A DNA stretch of 64,000 nt from Flavobacterium sp. AG291. GTDB taxonomy: Bacteria; Bacteroidota; Bacteroidia; Flavobacteriales; Flavobacteriaceae. The position numbers were made by a program, and so were the translations under genes. Of this stretch, positions 24,877 to 32,770 are shown piece by piece. The notes beneath the pieces were generated by a model that saw only the letters and a program-made list of their open reading frames with translations, was not told the DNA's origin and made no database searches. The stretch lies in NCBI RefSeq assembly GCF_003350375.1, contig NZ_QQAR01000012.1:1-64000 (forward strand). Reading direction: 5' to 3'. How positions within the stretch are numbered: the first letter of the stretch is position 1; the number at the start of each line of letters is the position of its first letter.

Positions 24877-26346
24877 TTATTTTCTTTTTAAAATGCGTTG
24901 CAGGGTTTCTTTCTCCCCTTTATAAATTATAGCGAGCAATGCTATTATCGATAGTATTCCAAAGATATACGTCTCTCTTAATATATCTACATAAAATGAT
25001 AGTGCCGAAAGCGTTATTGATAAACCAAGATACAGGCATATCTTTTTCATGTCATACGGAATTGGGTAATATTTATTGCCAAAGTAAAACGAAAGCCCCA
25101 TCATGGTTCCGTATGCCGATATGGTTGCAATTGCCGAACCCATATAGCCCATATAAGGAATCAACAGGTAATTGAGTACTATGGTCACTATAGCACCCGC
25201 AATGGAAATATTAGCTCCCACTTTTGTTTTATCTGATAGTTTGTACCAAACGGAAAGGTTAGAGTAGATACCAAGGAAAAAGTTAGCAAGGATAATTAGC
25301 GGAACTACATCCATACCTTCCCAATACGATTTATCCTGAAGCATCAGCATTTTTAAAACGTCGGCAAATACCACAACACCCAACAGGATAACCGAACCGA
25401 ATATTACAAAATACTTGGTAATGGTTGCATAGGTATTGCGGGCATTTTCGTGATTTGCATGACTAAAGAAAAATGGTTCAATTCCTAAACGGAATGCCGT
25501 TGTAAACAACGTCATAAATACCGCAAGCTTATAACAGGCTGAATAAATACCAATCTGAATTTTAATGTTGTCTTCAGACAACGGAAGAAATGCTTTAAGG
25601 AAAAACCTGTCGAAGGTCTCGTTAATAACAAAAGCTAATCCGGCGATCATAACAGGCATGCTGTAGCGCATCATCTTTCGCCATAGCGAAACATCAAAAT
25701 GCCATTCGGTTTTAATATAGTGCGGCAACAGTATAACAAGGGTAAGCAAGCTGGCAATAAGGTTCGACACAAATATGTAGCCTACCTGAAAATCTTCCTG
25801 ATAAATTGTTGACCAAAAACTATCCGGATAAGCCGCTGCAATATCTTTTAAATAAACCAGAAAGAATACATTGAATAACAGGTTCACGGCAACATTTCCA
25901 ATCTTGATTGCTGCGTATAGCAAAGGCCTTCCTTCGGCTCTGAGCTTAGAGAACGGCACGATTACCAAAGCGTCAAGCACCAGTATCCATATAGTATAGG
26001 TTACATATTCAACGTCAAGATCTCCGGCATCAGCAAGAAATTTTCGCCCTAATAATGCAACTACCAAAAATGCAATAGACGACCAGAAAAGTGAAATCGT
26101 AGAAGTACTGACTACATTTTTTTTAGGCTCTGAACTGTAAAACCTGAAAAAAGCAGTCTCCATACCATAAGCCAGAATAACATTTAAAAATGCCATTCCT
26201 GCAAAAATCAACGCCTGCTCTCCATACTCCTTTTCCGGGAGGAGCTTTGTATAAAGCGGAGTGAGCAAAAAGCTGAATATCCGGGGTACAACCGTCGCTA
26301 TTCCATATATGGCCGTTTGCTTAAAAAGGTTTTTATATAAACTCAA
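24877..26346 (-). CDS. Polysaccharide flippase (Wzx/MATE-like)
   Basis: A 489-residue integral membrane protein with about 12-14 hydrophobic segments. The N-terminus ([20 protein letters not shown]) and the pattern of helices match the oligosaccharide flippase branch of the MOP superfamily, which moves lipid-linked sugars or peptidoglycan precursors across the inner membrane. The start is TTG at 26346. The next ATG would remove the first helix, and a -7 box at 26371-26378 leaves about 18 bases of leader, which fits. The cargo may match the nearby nucleotidyltransferase. Confidence 0.8.
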   Translation of the reverse strand: MSLYKNLFKQTAIYGIATVVPRIFSFLLTPLYTKLLPEKEYGEQALIFAGMAFLNVILAYGMETAFFRFYSSEPKKNVVSTSTISLFWSSIAFLVVALLGRKFLADAGDLDVEYVTYTIWILVLDALVIVPFSKLRAEGRPLLYAAIKIGNVAVNLLFNVFFLVYLKDIAAAYPDSFWSTIYQEDFQVGYIFVSNLIASLLTLVILLPHYIKTEWHFDVSLWRKMMRYSMPVMIAGLAFVINETFDRFFLKAFLPLSEDNIKIQIGIYSACYKLAVFMTLFTTAFRLGIEPFFFSHANHENARNTYATITKYFVIFGSVILLGVVVFADVLKMLMLQDKSYWEGMDVVPLIILANFFLGIYSNLSVWYKLSDKTKVGANISIAGAIVTIVLNYLLIPYMGYMGSAIATISAYGTMMGLSFYFGNKYYPIPYDMKKICLYLGLSITLSALSFYVDILRETYIFGILSIIALLAIIYKGEKETLQRILKRK

Positions 26347-26370
26347 AGAGTGGTTTGTTTTATGTTAGAA

Positions 26371-26378
26371 CAAAAGTA
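26371..26378 (-). promoter_or_regulatory. Candidate -7 box of the flippase-dut run
   Basis: TACTTTTG on the minus strand fits TAnnTTTG, about 25 bases before the TTG start of the flippase. No clear -33 TTG was found. Confidence 0.35.
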
Positions 26379-26465
26379 ATTATAATTTACAGCATTATAA
26401 AAACTACGGCACAAAAGAATAATTGTACAAATCCTAAAATATTCATAATACAATGGCTTTAAATC

Positions 26466-26496
26466 AAAAAGGCTCCCGAAAACCGGAAGCCTTTTC
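26466..26496 (-). terminator. Terminator of the atp operon
   Basis: AAAAGGCTCCCG and CCGGAAGCCTTTT pair with small mismatches. On the minus strand a T-run follows. It is 22 bases past the atpG stop. Confidence 0.75.
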
Positions 26497-26518
26497 AAAA
26501 ATATGCTTGTTTTGTTTC

Positions 26519-27385
26519 TTAGCTGTTCAATGCCTCAGCACCACCCACGATCTCAAGGATCTCATTAGTAATGGCAGCCTGACGGGCTTTGTTGTAAGTA
26601 AGCTTAAGCTGGTTCCTTAATGCAGTAGCATTATCGGTAGCTTTGTGCATAGCTGTCATACGCGCTCCGTGCTCAGAAGCAAAAGAGTCACGAACGGCTT
26701 TGTACAACTGCGTTTTTAATGAAAGTGGCACAAGGCTAAGTACGATCTCTTCTTTAGATGGTTCAAAAATGTAATCAGTAGCATTGTTAGCTGCTTTTTC
26801 ATCTTTAGCTGCCGGCTCTAACGGAAGGAACTGCTCTGTAAGCACAATCTGAGTAGCAGCATTCTTAAAGTGGTTATAAACCAGTTCGATCTTGTCGTAC
26901 TCACCTGCTGCAAACTTATCCATTAACAACTGAGCTGCCTCAGCTACATTTTCAAATGTAAGGGTATCAAAAAGCTCGCTTTTGTTTCCAACAACATTGC
27001 AGGTTTTCTTAAGTACGTCGTTACCTTTTTTACCAATAGCTAAAACATCAACCGTTTTGCCTGCATAAGCAACCTGAAGGTTTTTTATCTGTTTTATCAC
27101 GTTGGCATTAAAAGCACCACATAAACCTCTGTTTGAAGTAATAGCAACAATAAGCACTTTATTTACCGGGCGTTGCTCGGCAAATACTCCGCCATTATCG
27201 CTATCAAGGGTAGCACTAAGATTTTGCAATAGCTCAGTAAGCTTTTCAGAATAAGGCCTCATAGCCGTAATAGCATCCTGTGCTTTTTTAAGCTTGGCTG
27301 CAGAAACCATTTTCATCGCACTCGTAATTTGCATTGTCGATGAAACGGAAGCAATCCTGTTACGTATTTCCTTTAAGTTTGCCAT
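26519..27385 (-). CDS. atpG: ATP synthase gamma subunit
   Basis: A 288-residue F1 gamma subunit, the central rotor shaft. The N-terminal helix (LKEIRNRIASVSSTMQITSAMKMVSAAK) and the C-terminal helix (RNQLKLTYNKARQAAITNEILEIVGGAEAL) form the coiled coil that turns inside the alpha3beta3 ring. Length is normal. It ends the atpBEFHAG run and is followed by a terminator. A gap of 80 bases with a strong stem-loop separates it from atpA. Confidence 0.96.
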   Translation of the reverse strand: MANLKEIRNRIASVSSTMQITSAMKMVSAAKLKKAQDAITAMRPYSEKLTELLQNLSATLDSDNGGVFAEQRPVNKVLIVAITSNRGLCGAFNANVIKQIKNLQVAYAGKTVDVLAIGKKGNDVLKKTCNVVGNKSELFDTLTFENVAEAAQLLMDKFAAGEYDKIELVYNHFKNAATQIVLTEQFLPLEPAAKDEKAANNATDYIFEPSKEEIVLSLVPLSLKTQLYKAVRDSFASEHGARMTAMHKATDNATALRNQLKLTYNKARQAAITNEILEIVGGAEALNS

Positions 27386-27402
27386 TTTCTATTATAGTAT
27401 TG

Positions 27403-27449
27403 AGTATTGAGATGTGAGAACTGAGAAACCTGTCTCATATCTCAATACT
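27403..27449. repeat. Stem-loop between atpA and atpG
   Basis: AGTATTGAGATGTGAGA at 27403-27419 pairs with TCTCATATCTCAATACT at 27433-27449 over 17 bases with one wobble. There is no T-run on the minus strand, so it is unlikely to end transcription. A partial direct repeat (GTATTGA) is seen just before the left arm. Confidence 0.75.
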
Positions 27450-27465
27450 AAAATCTAATATCTAA

Positions 27466-29040
27466 TTAATATTTTGCTGAAATCTCTGCTGCTGCTTTCT
27501 CAAGAACGTCAGTGATCTCATCTGTAAATTTACCCGCTTTAAGACCATCAAGAGTTGGTCTGTGTTTAGCGTTAAGGTATTCGATATAGTCTTTTTCGAA
27601 CTCTTTTACTTTGCTCACAGGTACATTTTTAAGTAGGTTTTTAGAACCTGCATAAATAATAGCTACCTGATCTTCTACAGTATAAGGGTCGTTAACAGCC
27701 TGTTTAAGGATCTCAACGTTTCTTCTACCTTTTTCAATTACGTTTAGTGTAGCAGCATCAAGGTCAGAACCAAATTTCGCGAAAGCCTCAAGCTCACGGA
27801 ACTGTGCCTGGTCAAGCTTAAGTGTACCAGATACTTTTTTCATTGATTTTATCTGAGCGTTACCACCTACACGCGATACAGAGATACCCACGTTGATAGC
27901 CGGACGTACACCTGAGTTGAATAGATCTGACTCAAGGAATATCTGACCGTCAGTAATCGAGATTACGTTAGTTGGGATATATGCTGATACGTCACCCGCC
28001 TGAGTTTCGATGATAGGAAGTGCAGTAAGCGATCCACCACCTTTAACGATTGGCTTAAGTGATTCAGGAAGGTCATTCATGTTTTTAGCGATATCGTCAT
28101 CAGCGATAACTTTCGCAGCACGCTCAAGAAGTCTTGAGTGTAGGTAGAATACGTCTCCTGGGTAAGCCTCACGTCCCGGTGGTCTTCTAAGTAGAAGTGA
28201 TACCTCACGGTAAGCAACTGCCTGTTTAGAAAGATCATCATAAATGATAAGAGCCGGACGGCCAGTATCACGGAAGTACTCACCAATTGCAGCACCTGCA
28301 AACGGAGCGTAAACCTGCATTGCAGCAGGGTCAGAAGCATTAGCAGCAACGATAACTGTATAAGCCATTGCGCCTTTTTCTTCTAGTGTTTTTGCGATAC
28401 CTGCTACTGTAGAAGCTTTTTGCCCAACAGCAACATATATACAGAATACCGGTTGCCCAGCATCATAAAATTCTTTCTGGTTAAGGATGGTATCGATACA
28501 TACAGTAGTTTTACCAGTCTGACGGTCACCAATTACAAGCTCACGCTGACCACGTCCTACAGGAATCATGGCATCAACAGCTTTTACACCCGTTTGTAGT
28601 GGCTCAGTTACCGGCTGACGGAAGATAACTCCCGGAGCTTTACGCTCAAGAGGCATCTCATAAAGGTCGCCACCGATAGGGCCTTTACCATCAATTGGAA
28701 AACCAAGAGTGTCTACTACACGGCCTACCATTTGCTCACCTACTTTAAGTGAAGCGATACGCTGTGTTCTTTTTACTGTAGATCCCTCTACGATACCCTG
28801 AGATGTACCAAACAATACTACGCCCACATTGTCTTCTTCAAGATTCAGGACCATAGCCTCTAACCCATTCTCAAACTGAACTAACTCACCATACTGTGCG
28901 TTAGATAGTCCGTGAATACGGGCAATACCATCTCCTACATTAAGAACTGTTCCCACTTCTTCTAATGTAGCACCCGATTCAAAACCGGACAATTGTTTCT
29001 TTAATATTGCTGAAATTTCAGCAGCTTTAATTTCTGCCAT
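27466..29040 (-). CDS. atpA: ATP synthase alpha subunit
   Basis: A 524-residue F1 alpha subunit carrying the non-catalytic nucleotide sites. The P-loop GDRQTGKT is at 171-178, and the arginine-finger segment [16 protein letters not shown] and the DELSEED-like C-terminal helices follow. Length is normal. With gamma it is encoded here, while the catalytic beta and the epsilon subunits are not in this window. It starts 40 bases after the atpH stop. Confidence 0.97.
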   Translation of the reverse strand: MAEIKAAEISAILKKQLSGFESGATLEEVGTVLNVGDGIARIHGLSNAQYGELVQFENGLEAMVLNLEEDNVGVVLFGTSQGIVEGSTVKRTQRIASLKVGEQMVGRVVDTLGFPIDGKGPIGGDLYEMPLERKAPGVIFRQPVTEPLQTGVKAVDAMIPVGRGQRELVIGDRQTGKTTVCIDTILNQKEFYDAGQPVFCIYVAVGQKASTVAGIAKTLEEKGAMAYTVIVAANASDPAAMQVYAPFAGAAIGEYFRDTGRPALIIYDDLSKQAVAYREVSLLLRRPPGREAYPGDVFYLHSRLLERAAKVIADDDIAKNMNDLPESLKPIVKGGGSLTALPIIETQAGDVSAYIPTNVISITDGQIFLESDLFNSGVRPAINVGISVSRVGGNAQIKSMKKVSGTLKLDQAQFRELEAFAKFGSDLDAATLNVIEKGRRNVEILKQAVNDPYTVEDQVAIIYAGSKNLLKNVPVSKVKEFEKDYIEYLNAKHRPTLDGLKAGKFTDEITDVLEKAAAEISAKY

Positions 29041-29079
29041 GTTACTTTATAATTTAAACACGTTTAGTGCGATAAAATA

Positions 29080-29613
29080 CTAATTACTTAACTCTCTTCT
29101 TAATGTTGTCAGCCTGTTAGCCACAGAAGCATTAAACTGCCTGTCGCCTATCCTGATGATAAACCCACCAATAATAGCAGGGTCTACTACATTCTTAATG
29201 CTAACTTTTTTGCTTGAAAACTCTTTGATCTTAGCCATTACCTTAGCTTCAAGTTCTTCTGTTAATGGTATTGCAGTAGTAACTGTTGCTACCTCTATAC
29301 CATTTAGAATATCAAACTGGTTTTTGTATTCTTCTGCGATAAGCGGAAGTATCTCAAACCTTTTGTTTTCATGAAGCAGGTGAAAAAGACCCTGAGTTAT
29401 CGTTTGCGTTCCCGCAAAAATTTCTTTAAGGGCCGCCTCTTTAACTTCTGCCTTAACAACCGGACTGTTTACAAAAGTACTCAATTCCGCGTTGTCTTTT
29501 ATGGTAGATGCTATAAGGGCCATGTCTTCATTTACATTGCCAGCAGCTCCTGAAACCTGTGCCATATCCAGGATTGCCTTTGCATATCGTATTGCAGCTC
29601 TTGAACCTGTCAT
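29080..29613 (-). CDS. atpH: ATP synthase delta subunit
   Basis: A 177-residue F1 delta subunit that ties the alpha3beta3 head to the peripheral stalk. The N-terminal helical bundle (SRAAIRYAKAILDMAQ) and the conserved C-terminal segment (DPAIIGGFIIRIGDRQFNAS) identify the family. It lies 8 bases after atpF and in the standard order F-H-A. Confidence 0.94.
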   Translation of the reverse strand: MTGSRAAIRYAKAILDMAQVSGAAGNVNEDMALIASTIKDNAELSTFVNSPVVKAEVKEAALKEIFAGTQTITQGLFHLLHENKRFEILPLIAEEYKNQFDILNGIEVATVTTAIPLTEELEAKVMAKIKEFSSKKVSIKNVVDPAIIGGFIIRIGDRQFNASVANRLTTLRRELSN

Positions 29614-29620
29614 ACAGCGA

Positions 29621-30121
29621 TTAGTTTAATTTTACGTCGTCAAGCATTCTCTCAACAAGTGAAGTTTGAGAAGCCTTGTCAGACAATTCGTTTTTAAGGA
29701 TTTTTTCAGCGATATCAAGAGAGAATCCTGAAACCTGACTTTTAAGCTCAGCCATTGCAGCGTTTTTCTCGCTCTCAATAGCAGCTTTAGCCTGCTCGAT
29801 CATTTTTTCTCCCTGAGTCTGAGCTTCAGCTTTAGCATCAGCAATCATTTTTTCTCTGATATCTCTTGCATCTTTAATCATTGCATCTCTCTCAGCTCTT
29901 GCTTCCTGAAGTATTCTTTGGTTATCAGCCTGCAGGTTTTGCATTTCTTTACGAGCAGCCTCTGCCGAAGCAAGCGCATTAGCAATACCTTCTTCTCTTG
30001 CATTAAGCGCTTCTACGATTGGTTTCCATGCAAACTTTGCTAATAGAATAACAAGAATAACAAGGATAATAGTCATCCAGAAGAACAAACCGTACGAAAA
30101 ATCATTGATTAACTTTTCCAT
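29621..30121 (-). CDS. atpF: ATP synthase b subunit
   Basis: A 166-residue peripheral stalk subunit. One N-terminal membrane helix (about 8-28, FFWMTIILVILVILLAKFAW) is followed by a long charged helix rich in Ala, Glu, Lys and Gln that dimerises and reaches to delta. The segment KPIVEALNAREEGIANAL is typical. A single b gene is present, as expected for a b2 stalk. Confidence 0.94.
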   Translation of the reverse strand: MEKLINDFSYGLFFWMTIILVILVILLAKFAWKPIVEALNAREEGIANALASAEAARKEMQNLQADNQRILQEARAERDAMIKDARDIREKMIADAKAEAQTQGEKMIEQAKAAIESEKNAAMAELKSQVSGFSLDIAEKILKNELSDKASQTSLVERMLDDVKLN

Positions 30122-30168
30122 TATAAATTGTATATTTTAATTATTTAAGCTTTTTAATTACATTATTT

Positions 30169-30208
30169 AATCCGGATCAGGCAACCAACCGTTGCCTGAT
30201 ACCGGATT
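30169..30208 (-). promoter_or_regulatory. Strong stem-loop between atpE and atpF
   Basis: AATCCGG-ATCAGGCAAC and GTTGCCTGATACCGGATT pair over 17 bases with one bulge around CAACC. It begins 7 bases after the atpE stop. No T-run follows on the minus strand, so it fits an RNA-stabilising or processing structure better than a full terminator. Confidence 0.7.
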
Positions 30209-30214
30209 TAAAAA

Positions 30215-30409
30215 TTAAGCACCTAGGATTAGAGCACCGAAAGCAAGACCTTCAAGAAGAGCTCCAATGATGATCATTGCAGTTTGGATTTTACCCGCAG
30301 CTTCAGGCTGACGAGCAATAGCGTCCATTGCAGAACCACCAATTTTACCTAGACCTACACCAGCTCCTATTACAATAAGACCGGCACCAATAAGATTTGG
30401 AATTGTCAT
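30215..30409 (-). CDS. atpE: ATP synthase c subunit
   Basis: A 64-residue proteolipid of two membrane helices joined by the polar RQPEA loop (Arg33-Gln34-Pro35). The ion-carrying acid is Glu53 in ALLEGLAF. The residues next to it (Gly54, Leu55) do not match the Ser/Thr pattern of sodium-binding rings, so proton coupling is expected. It is shorter than the E. coli protein, near the lower size limit of the family. The stem-loop after it may raise its output relative to the rest of the operon. Confidence 0.95.
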   Translation of the reverse strand: MTIPNLIGAGLIVIGAGVGLGKIGGSAMDAIARQPEAAGKIQTAMIIIGALLEGLAFGALILGA

Positions 30410-30456
30410 GATATATAAATAATTAAATTAATTTACTTGTTTACTGTTTTACTAAA

Positions 30457-31659
30457 TTATATTACAGGAATTTCATCATTCACCTCTTCTTCATGATGAC
30501 CGTGGTCTTCATGATGATGCTCCTGAACCGCCATACCAATAAATAGTGACGAAAGCATGGTAAAAATGAACGCCTGAAGGAATGCTACCAACAACTCGAT
30601 TATCATGATAAACAGTGTTAGTCCCATAGACACTCCAACACTTCCTCCTACTGTAAGTTTATCCTTTAAAAGGAACACTATCGCAATTAGACCCATAACT
30701 ACCGTGTGACCAGCAGTGATGTTTGCAAATAGACGTATCATTAGAGAGAATGGCTTTGTAAAAATACCCAACACTTCGATTGGAGCAAGAATAACCTTCA
30801 TGATTGGGTGTACACCAGGCATCCAGAAGATATGCCCCCAGTATTCTTTGTTGGCACTAAACTGAGTGATAAAGAACGTGAACAATGCAAGACAAAGTGT
30901 AATTGCAATGTTTCCAGTTACGTTAATACCCAGTGGTGTTAAACCTATAAGGTTAAGTATCCAGATAAGGAAGAAAACCGTTAAAAGGTAGGGCATGAAT
31001 TTTTTATACTTTGCTTCACCTATGTTTGGCCTTGCAATCTCATCTCTTACATATATTACTAGTGGCTCAAGCACACGACCAAAACCTTTAGGCAAATTGT
31101 TAGCACCATTCTTGTATGTTTTAGCAAGACCGGCAAACAATATAAATATAAGTATCGATGTAAGTAAAAGCGAGAATACGTTTTTAGTAATAGAGAAGTC
31201 TACAGCTTTCTCTACTGTTGGATGTCCGTGAGCATCTAATTTAAGATCTCCGGCTGCATCGGTTTTATAAATTTTACCGTGGAAAAGTTTGTAGTGATTA
31301 CCATCTACTTCAGCAACTTTTTCACCGTGTTCAAATTTTGAAGACGAGAAAACTTTAAGACCATTATCCACAAGGATAACCGGAAGAGGAAAACCATAAT
31401 GTTCACCTGTTTCTTCGTTAGAGAAGAAAATGAATTCGTGAGAATCCTGAAGGTGATGTACTATGTGTGCATTGATTTTTTCTTTAGGGCTGGCCGCTTC
31501 ATGACCATGTCCTGCCTCGTGAGACTCGTGTGCAACAGCGCTTTGCGGCTCAGCATGACCGGCAACGGTATCCTGAGATGAATTTGCAAAAGCTAAAAAA
31601 GGCACTGCAGCAAAAAAAGCTACAACTGAAGTCTTTAATTTTAGTCCGGAAATCACCAT
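30457..31659 (-). CDS. atpB: ATP synthase a subunit with periplasmic His-rich extension
   Basis: A 400-residue a subunit, much longer than the usual 240-280. It starts with a signal-peptide-like stretch (about 1-25, FLAFA), then about 125 mostly polar residues with many His (HESHEAGHGHEAA, KLDAHGHPTVEK). The classical membrane part follows (about 155-370), including Arg309 in MIRLFANITAGH, the essential half-channel arginine. The tail is again His/Glu-rich (EHHHEDHGHHEEE). Such long AtpB proteins occur in Bacteroidota. The promoter of the operon lies 41-70 bases upstream. Confidence 0.94.
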   Translation of the reverse strand: MVISGLKLKTSVVAFFAAVPFLAFANSSQDTVAGHAEPQSAVAHESHEAGHGHEAASPKEKINAHIVHHLQDSHEFIFFSNEETGEHYGFPLPVILVDNGLKVFSSSKFEHGEKVAEVDGNHYKLFHGKIYKTDAAGDLKLDAHGHPTVEKAVDFSITKNVFSLLLTSILIFILFAGLAKTYKNGANNLPKGFGRVLEPLVIYVRDEIARPNIGEAKYKKFMPYLLTVFFLIWILNLIGLTPLGINVTGNIAITLCLALFTFFITQFSANKEYWGHIFWMPGVHPIMKVILAPIEVLGIFTKPFSLMIRLFANITAGHTVVMGLIAIVFLLKDKLTVGGSVGVSMGLTLFIMIIELLVAFLQAFIFTMLSSLFIGMAVQEHHHEDHGHHEEEVNDEIPVI

Positions 31660-31699
31660 CTTGTTAATTATCTTATTTTTAGAGTCCTGAAATTTTGCG

Positions 31700-31729
31700 C
31701 AAAGGTACGTTTTTAATTAATATACCAAA
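31700..31729 (-). promoter_or_regulatory. Promoter of the atpBEFHAG operon
   Basis: On the minus strand, TTTG, 18 bases, TACCTTTG, a near-perfect Bacteroidota housekeeping promoter. It lies between the DUF6168-like gene and atpB and predicts a leader of about 35 bases. Confidence 0.65.
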
Positions 31730-31779
31730 GACCCCTAAATGATTTTTTTTAAGATAATTTAGCCTTCGATACCTATTTT

Positions 31780-32172
31780 TTACTTATTGTTCAACAAACG
31801 TGCTGTATAATAAGCCTCTATTGCTAAAAACAAAATAAAAATCACAAAAAAATTAACTTTTTCTGTAGGATTTTCACCTGCCTTATTAAGTATTGGTCTT
31901 ACTATAACGTAGCTCAGCGCAATTTTAGCAGTGGTTAAAAATAAAAACGCATACCCTGTTTGTTCCTGATTCTTCCTGTTTATCTTCATCAGTACTGCTA
32001 AAACGGCTGCAGTCATCAGGAAAAAGAACCCATACATTACCGGAAGCGGATATACAAAATCGGCAGTTTTGCCTTTTAAATCCGGCATATAGTACAACAG
32101 GAAATTAAATACTAAAAGTATAGCGGCTATAACCGCTACCTGAAAAAAAACGCTAAGAGTTTGCTTGTTCAT
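31780..32172 (-). CDS. Small membrane protein, DUF6168-like
   Basis: A 130-residue protein with four hydrophobic segments (about 8-28, 42-62, 72-92 and 106-124). It begins directly after the atpZ stop, with no base between them. I recall DUF6168 as a flavobacterial family next to ATP synthase genes and name it on that basis. Position and size recall AtpI, a helper for c-ring assembly, but no AtpI sequence motif is clear. Confidence 0.65.
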   Translation of the reverse strand: MNKQTLSVFFQVAVIAAILLVFNFLLYYMPDLKGKTADFVYPLPVMYGFFFLMTAAVLAVLMKINRKNQEQTGYAFLFLTTAKIALSYVIVRPILNKAGENPTEKVNFFVIFILFLAIEAYYTARLLNNK

Positions 32173-32391
32173 TTATTTATTAAGTTGATTTACCTGTCGA
32201 ACTACATTATACATGGCTATAGCTACTCCTATAAGTACAAATATCATTCGGTTGGTATCTTGGGTATTTCCATATGTCTGGTCGAGCCAGCTTCCGAACC
32301 ATCCAAACAAAAAGATAATAAGCCCCATCTGAAAAGGAATATTTACAAGGGCCAGCCATTTACGGTTTTTATTATCCTGGTTGTTGTCCAT
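32173..32391 (-). CDS. atpZ: AtpZ/AtpI-family protein
   Basis: A 72-residue protein with two membrane helices (about 15-36 and 48-66) and the family segment GLIIFLFGWFGSWLDQTYG. AtpZ/AtpI proteins help assemble the c-ring and may carry magnesium or calcium. Its ATG lies inside the end of the bactofilin gene (20-base overlap), so translation is coupled. Confidence 0.82.
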   Translation of the reverse strand: MDNNQDNKNRKWLALVNIPFQMGLIIFLFGWFGSWLDQTYGNTQDTNRMIFVLIGVAIAMYNVVRQVNQLNK

Positions 32392-32767
32392 CGGTTTTTG
32401 GGGTTTGTTTTACAGGAGTGCGCATTATACACGAAGCGCTAAACTCCGCACCGGGCTCCACCGATAATTTTCCGGTAATAACCTCTCCTTTTATATGTGC
32501 TTTTGATTTTACGTTAAGCATTTCGGCAACTTCAATCTTTCCGTTGAATTTACCTTCAATGTCGGCACTTTTACATTTAATGTCGCCCGTTACGCTTCCG
32601 GCAGGCCCTATTACAATTTTTCCTTTAGTGGTAAAATTGCCGGTAAGTTCGCCATCAAGCCTAAAGTCGGCTTGCGAAATAATATCTCCTTTTATTATAG
32701 TTCCTTCTACTATTCTGTTGGTTTTGCCCAACAGGTCAGTGTACGACTTTTGCGGTTTGTCAAACAT
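32372..32767 (-). CDS. Bactofilin-family cytoskeletal protein
   Basis: A 131-residue bactofilin (DUF583). The centre (about 18-105) is a right-handed beta-helix made of short repeats, such as GTIIKGDIISQADFRLDGEL and GKIVIGPAGSVTGDIKCKSA, with a short N-terminal tail and a Pro/Thr-rich C-terminal tail. Bactofilins polymerise without nucleotides and organise cell shape or wall enzymes. It sits between sprE and atpZ, 3 bases after the sprE stop. Confidence 0.88.
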   Translation of the reverse strand: MFDKPQKSYTDLLGKTNRIVEGTIIKGDIISQADFRLDGELTGNFTTKGKIVIGPAGSVTGDIKCKSADIEGKFNGKIEVAEMLNVKSKAHIKGEVITGKLSVEPGAEFSASCIMRTPVKQTPKTDGQQPG

Positions 32768-32770
32768 TAT

